A stretch of 64,000 bases of DNA from contig CM029374.1 of assembly GCA_017165825.1 (NCBI GenBank), positions 5,587,670 through 5,651,669 of the forward strand. The letters are read 5' to 3'. How positions within the stretch are numbered: position 1 is the first letter of the stretch; the number at the start of each line of letters is the position of its first letter. The translations under genes and the position numbers were made by a program. The notes below the pieces were generated by a model. That model ran no database searches, was not told where the DNA came from, and worked only from the letters and a program-made list of their open reading frames with translations. Positions 58,895 through 64,000 of the stretch are shown piece after piece. Origin of the DNA: Hepsetus odoe. Lineage: Eukaryota > Chordata > Actinopteri > Characiformes > Hepsetidae.

Positions 58895-58985
58895 GCGGGG
58901 GGGTGCTGGAGTCCATCCCAGATCACACAGGGCGAAGGACAGGGGACACACCCTGGACAGGTCGCCAGCCTATCGCAGGGATAAT
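58895..58985 (-). repeat. 'Tail' repeat fragment
   Basis: 'gctggagtccatcccagatc' and 'ctggacaggtcgccagccta' are the minus-strand form of the module at 11555-11695. Confidence 0.75.
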
Positions 58986-59064
58986 AAAATACTAATAAAA
59001 TCTAAAATAAAGAATTAATGAGACATTTCAAATGGCTTTATGGGCCAAAATAGGTTAAACACTG

Positions 59065-59290
59065 CATTCGTCCTCTTTTTTTGGCTGCTTCCTTTAGGGG
59101 TTGCCACAGTGGATCATTTGTTTCCGTATGTTCTTGCTCTTTGCTCTTCTACGTTGACAGTCCTCTCTTGCCACATCCATACACCTCCTCTTTGGCCTTC
59201 CTTTTCACCTCTTGCCTGGCAGCTCCTCAACATTTATCCTCCAGATGTTAGTCCTCTGTTAAGACATCATTACATGGCTGTGCAGCCACA
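59065..59290 (-). mobile_element. LINE-type 3' fragment, minus strand
   Basis: 'aggggttgccacagtggatc', 'acctcctctttggccttcct' and 'cctggcagctcctcaacatt' are the reverse complement of the LINE tail pattern seen at 35978-36207 (gcgaccccTGA, aaggaggaagat, gagctgccagga). It is a diverged relative. Confidence 0.55.
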
Positions 59291-59299
59291 ACCTGTTGC

Positions 59300-59480
59300 T
59301 GTAGGCAGGGGTGGTCTGCTTGTTAGGGAGTTGGCCCTCATGAACAGAAGATCATGGGTTCAAATCCCAACCCAGTAGGTTGCCTTGATGTATCCTTGAG
59401 CAAGGTACCATCCCTATCACTGATGAGAACGGTACCTCGCTCAAGGTTACATCAGGGCAACTTACTGGTCTGGGATAACC
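59300..59480. repeat. Two truncated SINE A copies head-to-head (inverted)
   Basis: A plus copy runs from 'ggtggtctgcttgttaggga' to 'gagcaaggtaccatccctat'. It is followed by a minus copy from 'ggtacctcgctcaaggttac' to 'ggtctgggataaccac'. They can pair as an imperfect hairpin around 59422. Confidence 0.75.
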
Positions 59481-59744
59481 ACAGGTTGATCTGTTTCCCA
59501 CATAAAGTTTTTGTTTGAATTTTTTTTATGTTAAGTTGTGCTTTTCCTTCTAATGAAAAGAAATGACATTAGTTTTTGAAACTAGGGCTCATTTTTTCAC
59601 ACATTCTAAAGTTTGAGCTGGAACAAAAGAGATAGACAGACAGATGGACAGATTGAGGTAGATAAACAGAGACATAATTTCAATTTTTTTGGAGGGGGTT
59701 ACTTAGGTTGCTTAGCAACTCTGGATTTACCTCTCTACCTATAT

Positions 59745-60006
59745 GGATCTATCCATTATCAGAGCCACTTTTCCTATCCAGGTTAAAGTGGGTGCTTTCC
59801 CAGCACTTATATGGTGAAAGGTGAAGAAACGTAGTTCACCAGTCCATCCCTATCACAAACTGGGGTAATTTAGCATCTCTAGTCTACCTGAAGGTCATTG
59901 GTTATTGGACTATGGAAAGCACAGACAAAGCAAGCAAACGCCGCACATAATGAATCCAGGCTGTACTGACTGGGAATTGAACCCAGAACCATCTCGCTGT
60001 GAGGCA
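59745..60006 (-). repeat. Mermaid/DANA-like SINE, diverged
   Basis: 'actgggaattgaacccagaa' and 'ccatctcgctgtgaggc' form the reverse tRNA head. The distal part has 'atctctagtctacctgaagg'. Confidence 0.6.
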
Positions 60007-60009
60007 TCA

Positions 60010-60850
60010 GTGGTTCACTGTTAATCAACCCCATAAACAGGGTGTAGGTTTCTCTTTAAAATCCCTTTTTAAAAGCTCTTTTCTTGATTCACACACATAC
60101 TCTTAAGCTTAGGTCTCCCCTGGTCGGTATTGCTCTAACGTTTCCTTCCCGGGCTGCATCGATAGCTAGCGGCGCTTGAAAAATCAGCCAGCACAGGCAG
60201 CCCACCTTCCCCTCAATCTGTAAGTTTTGATAAGCACTCCCAGCTTTTAATGATAATTCTGCCTTTAAGCGACACTATACAGACAGTGTTGACTGTATTC
60301 CTGCCTTTAGGGCATAACACAGAGATGATGACTGCTTTTCAGCACCTTATCGCTTTTAAGGGATGGTCCCCAGTTCCATTCTGACGTGCAGGCACTACAA
60401 GCGTGTTGAATTGAGTGGTTATTAGATGGATCCGTCAGATGAACTGGAGGCTCTCCCAGTAGCAGACTACTCTGTCTGCCAACTGGAGGTTTGATATCAG
60501 GTTCCAGTGACTGTTCAGGCCTCTATGAAGAGCGCTAGTGCTTTGTGATAAGACGATATCTTTCAGCAAACGTAGAGAATTCAACCGGTGGAAGAGCCTT
60601 TGCTCATTGCAGTGGTATGTTATCGTCCAGTATTTCTTGCATGCTAGACAGATGATTCACTCAGGAGTTAAATACGCCTGTTTTTACCATTTGTATTTTT
60701 GATTGCATAAATGCATCAGTTATGAGCGATGGATACATTACTCTTTTAAATATAATAGTAATCCATTTAAAAATAATGTTCAATGACTCCATTTCAATGA
60801 CTGTTACTAATGTGAATAATTACTGCACGAATCTCAGATGCTAATATGCC
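60010..60850. other. Intergenic, nothing recognised
   Basis: Balanced base composition and no repeat words. It could hold regulatory sequence, but nothing specific is visible. Confidence 0.35.
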
Positions 60851-61009
60851 ATTTTAGCAATCCAGACACTGTTTGCAGAATGGTTTTGCATTTTAGAGAT
60901 TTTAGCATGTCCATGCTGTCCGTCCATCAATGTGGATGGGTGGTGGAAGGGGCTCATTTGGCAACATGGCTGTTTTTTTGACAGGTCACGAAGATTGAGA
61001 TGGGGCGGA

Positions 61010-61500
61010 TAAAGACAAACAGAGAGAAAGACAGAAACAAATATGCATACAGATGCACATATACAGATAGACAGACAGAGAAAAAGACAGACGGGGACAG
61101 AAAAGCAGAGATACAGATGGAAATGCAGGTCAAGAGACAGATATACAGACACATATATAGACAGAAAGACAGACAGAGACAGAAAACAGATAGACAGACA
61201 GAAGTACAGGTCAACAGACACATGCGGACAGAAAGGCAGATAGACAAACAGATAAAGACAGAAAAAGATTTGCATACAGATACATATATACAGGCATACA
61301 GACAGAAAAAGACAGACATAGGGACAGAAATCATAAGCAGAGACAGAAAGATATTCAGACAGAAAAAAGAAACGCAGACAGATAGACAGATATACAGGCA
61401 GAAACACATATTCAGACATATAAAAGCAGGCAGAGACACATACATTGACAGACAGGAAGATAAAGTAACAGACAGACAGACAAACAGACACGTACGACAT
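61010..61500. repeat. Degenerate (ACAG/ACAGAT)n minisatellite
   Basis: About 490 bp of imperfect 'gacagacaga' and 'agatagacag' units, purine-rich on plus. Both strands stay open by repetition (a D-R-Q-T pattern on plus, S-V-C-L-S on minus), so the open frames are artefacts of the tetramer. Confidence 0.9.
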
Positions 61501-61820
61501 GAACATGTTCGTGTGCTACTGCAGAGCTGAAGGTACGTATTCAGGGCGCTGAACGGGACAGTGTGCATGGATTTCACACTGATTAGTTAGGCGGCACCTG
61601 CAGCAGGAGAATATTTGAACCGGCTGTCAATCATCCTCCTTGTTGCCCGAATACAGATCTTACATCTCTTTTTGCTCATTCTGTCCATTCTCGCTGCATT
61701 GATGCACTGCTCACCTGTCATATCCCCCGTGCTGGGGAAAAGGAATGAATGTTATCTGGGTTCACACCATGCATACTGCCAATGTGTGCATCTGATGATG
61801 CAGTAAAAGGGCCCAGATTT

Positions 61821-61844
61821 AATAATAATAATAATAATAATAAT
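61821..61844. repeat. (AAT)n microsatellite
   Basis: Seven to eight AAT units. Confidence 0.95.
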
Positions 61845-62224
61845 TACACAGCAGAAGATAAAAATTAAAAACAATATAAATTAAAACAGTTAACACCAAA
61901 CACAAAGACAGTGACAAACAGCAGAATTAGGAAATCAAGAACAGGGAGGAGTGGAACAGCACACACTGAATAGATTTGTTTTGAAGAGGGACAGAGAGGA
62001 CGCTAAACACTACATTTGACAAAGGAACACTAAATGAAGCCAAGGTGAAGACAATTCGACATTATCTCCTCTTTATTTGTAGTTTACTAATGATGCCCGT
62101 GTGACTTTGTTTACTGTTCCCAGTGATGAAATCTCATCAGTGAAAAGAGCCCATTTTAATATAATGACTTAATTCAATTAATTCAATGATAAATTAATTC
62201 AATTCAAACATTTGCCTTATTCAG

Positions 62225-62335
62225 TCTATCCATGTGCAGTCCAGCTATCCATTTTCTAAACCACTTATCCAGACTAGGGTTTGGAGTGGGCTGGAGAATA
62301 TTTCAGCACACACAAGGCAAAAGAGAGCATATTTC
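62225..62335 (-). repeat. Diverged fragment of a Mermaid-like 3' end
   Basis: 'ctatccattttctaaaccac' and 'ttatccagactagggtttgg' resemble the minus-strand end of the Mermaid-type repeats nearby. Confidence 0.4.
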
Positions 62336-62547
62336 TCATATTTGAAAAAAAAAATATAAAAAATAATCCAATACCTGTGCTGCTTGAAAGGGACAGTCTG
62401 GCCAAAAATGTGAGTATAACCCTTCAGTTTTGATGCAAGGTTCTCTAGAAAGGAACTGAAAGACCAGCTTAACCACCTGAACTAACTATTGATGATGGAT
62501 GTCGATGGCATCAGGAAGAATTTGGGGATTTTGCTCCTTAAAATGTC

Positions 62548-62792
62548 AGTCAGTCAGTCATTTTCTGCCGCTTGTCCCAAGCGGGGTCGCAGGGTGCATC
62601 CCAGCTCACACAGGGCGAGGACGGGGGACGCACCCTGGACAGGTCGCCAGCCCATCGCAGGGAGGAGCGTGACGGGGACGGCACCTTGCTCAAAAGTTGT
62701 CATTTCGGGCAACCTATTGGGAAGGGGTTCGAACCCCTGATCCTCCAATCATGCAGCCAACGCCCGAACCACTAGGTCACCGCTGCCCCCAC
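62548..62792 (-). repeat. Chimeric SINE: family A head fused to 'tail' repeat
   Basis: The 'tail' module ('cattttctgccgcttgtccc' to 'caggtcgccagcccatcgca') passes without a gap through 'gggaggagcgtgacggggac' into a family A head ('ggcaccttgctcaaa', 'ggggttcgaacccctgatcc', 'aaccactaggtcaccgct'). Same junction as at 15740-15965. Confidence 0.88.
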
Positions 62793-62867
62793 TCCTTAAA
62801 ATGTTAAAAATGTTATTTTTTTAATGGTAGCTGCAATTCTATTGACTATACCATTCTTTTTGTTCAA

Positions 62868-63090
62868 AGCCTAATGGTTAGGGAGTTGGCCTCAGGATCA
62901 GAAGGGCATGGGTTCGAATCCCTGTAGGTTACCCTGAGGTACCCTTGAGCAAAGTGCCCTCCCCGTCACTGCTCATCAGGCACTTCCAATAGCTGCACCC
63001 TGCTGCATGCGTATGGGTAAAACGCAGAGGTGTCATTTCGTCGTGTTGTGCTGTTTCAAAATGACAAGAATAGTCACTTTCACTTAGCAT
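62868..63090 (+). repeat. tRNA-derived SINE, family A, near full length
   Basis: 'taatggttagggagttggcc', B box 'gggttcgaatccc', 'aggtacccttgagcaaagtg', tail 'aatagtcactttcactta'. Confidence 0.9.
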
Positions 63091-63094
63091 TTAG

Positions 63095-64000
63095 CTTGTA
63101 TTGGCATTCTAAGGCAAAGACATTTAGGCTTGTAATGCAACGCAATTAATATAGGGGTCAGAAAACTTGATCTTGCCCTGAGAGCACGTTTGCAAAGTGA
63201 ATTATGTTTAATGCCATAAATGCCTCTGGATGTCTAATGAAGGATCTTCCTGGCATCACTGGTGTGAATTATACATTAGATTGGCGACTGAATGGGTGGT
63301 GCTCTTATCAGAGGCAGAGAAAAGGAAGGACTGAGAGAGAGGAGAGAGAGCAATGGACCTGTCTGCCTTTTGTCCTGCAGAAACGAATAAATCAGCCCAG
63401 CAATGAAACTTTAATGAAGAAACACAGTTACACAGTCCAGCTTTATGCAATCCGTCTTTTTCTTGCACTTCTTTCTTTTCCCTGTTTCCTAGTTTGTGTT
63501 CTTATTTCTCTTTTCTTCTCTGCATCTTTCCTTAACCAAGATGTTTTCAATTGATAGTGAGAAACCGCTTACTTGATCAACACCACCTTTGAAATATTTG
63601 TTAAATCCCATTAAATATGGACACTTTATGATGTTTCACACCAAATAAAAGCTTGTTTACGTATGAAAATAAAGTAGAAGATGGTCATAACTTTTACACA
63701 CACCAGGGAAGTGGGTTATCAAACGACCTATAGATTTCTTGGAACCCAGGAGGACCCTCCACAAATACTATCACTGTGGGTTGTACCCCACGCACTTACT
63801 TAATGAAAGAGTATTATAATACACTACCTAAGCTGTTTTAGATCTATAAGCCATGTTGGCTGACTTTGCTTTTTTTCCTGACAGGTTGTGAAGCGCTTCA
63901 TTTCATTCATGCTAGAAGCATGTATTGTCTTTGGGTTCTCCCTAATCAAATTTTTTTCTTAATTGTGATATTAGCAGGCCTGCTTCTCATTACTTTAATG
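63095..64000. other. Intergenic end of window, nothing recognised
   Basis: An open frame at 63204-63554 has no recognisable domain and a low-complexity, hydrophobic end; I do not call it a gene. Confidence 0.35.

Noticed and set aside
61010..61500. CRISPR-like regular spacing
   Set aside because: Continuous degenerate tetramer array without unique spacers, in a vertebrate genome.
61000..61530. 176-residue plus-strand and 221-residue minus-strand frames
   Set aside because: Pure translation of GACA/GATA repeats; no start context and no composition like a real gene.
56365..64000. Expected next gene OPN4 downstream of wapl
   Set aside because: No seven-helix opsin exon, no conserved splice-flanked coding block; synteny alone is not evidence.

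Overview
The window is vertebrate nuclear DNA, most likely from a teleost fish. The evidence is two multi-exon genes with GT-AG introns that encode vertebrate-type proteins, plus a dense background of fish-type repeats: tRNA-derived SINEs, Mermaid/DANA-like SINEs, several Tc1-like transposons and long microsatellites. The dominant SINE (family A here) ends in a run resembling TCACTTTCACTT. I associate this with ostariophysan fish (catfish, characins and relatives), but that is inference from memory. There are no bacterial-type operons.

Layout. (1) Positions 1-5918 are a perfect head-to-head inverted repeat with no spacer, centred between 2959 and 2960 inside a (TA)n tract. Base i pairs with base 5919-i at every place I compared. 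It begins at the first base of the window, so it may continue to the left or mark a contig end; an assembly fold-back is the leading explanation. (2) Positions 5919-9054 hold no recognised exon, only SINE and LINE debris. (3) Positions 9055-35305 carry an HTRA1-type secreted serine protease, exons 2-9 on the + strand, with all three catalytic residues and the PDZ domain. Exon 1 (signal peptide, IGFBP and Kazal modules) is not in the window. Intron 3 is about 18 kb and full of SINEs and dead Tc1 elements. (4) About 1.6 kb downstream a CpG-rich promoter (36885-37330) starts wapl, the cohesin-release factor, also on +. All 19 coding exons are present and join in frame to 1,156 codons plus stop (39223-52684). 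A roughly 2.9 kb 3' UTR with Pumilio-type sites ends near 55610. (5) Positions 55620-64000 are repeat-rich intergenic DNA with no recognised gene, including a 490-bp GACA-type minisatellite.

The two genes are functionally unrelated (extracellular proteolysis and chromosome cohesion); their head-to-tail adjacency is a synteny fact. The most interesting points are the giant palindrome, a chimeric SINE family seen twice with the same internal junction, a SINE-in-SINE insertion, a (GT)15 tract abutting a wapl splice acceptor, and two tiny uORFs directly upstream of the wapl start codon, the second overlapping it as ATGA. I did not find a previously undescribed biological system that I could defend.
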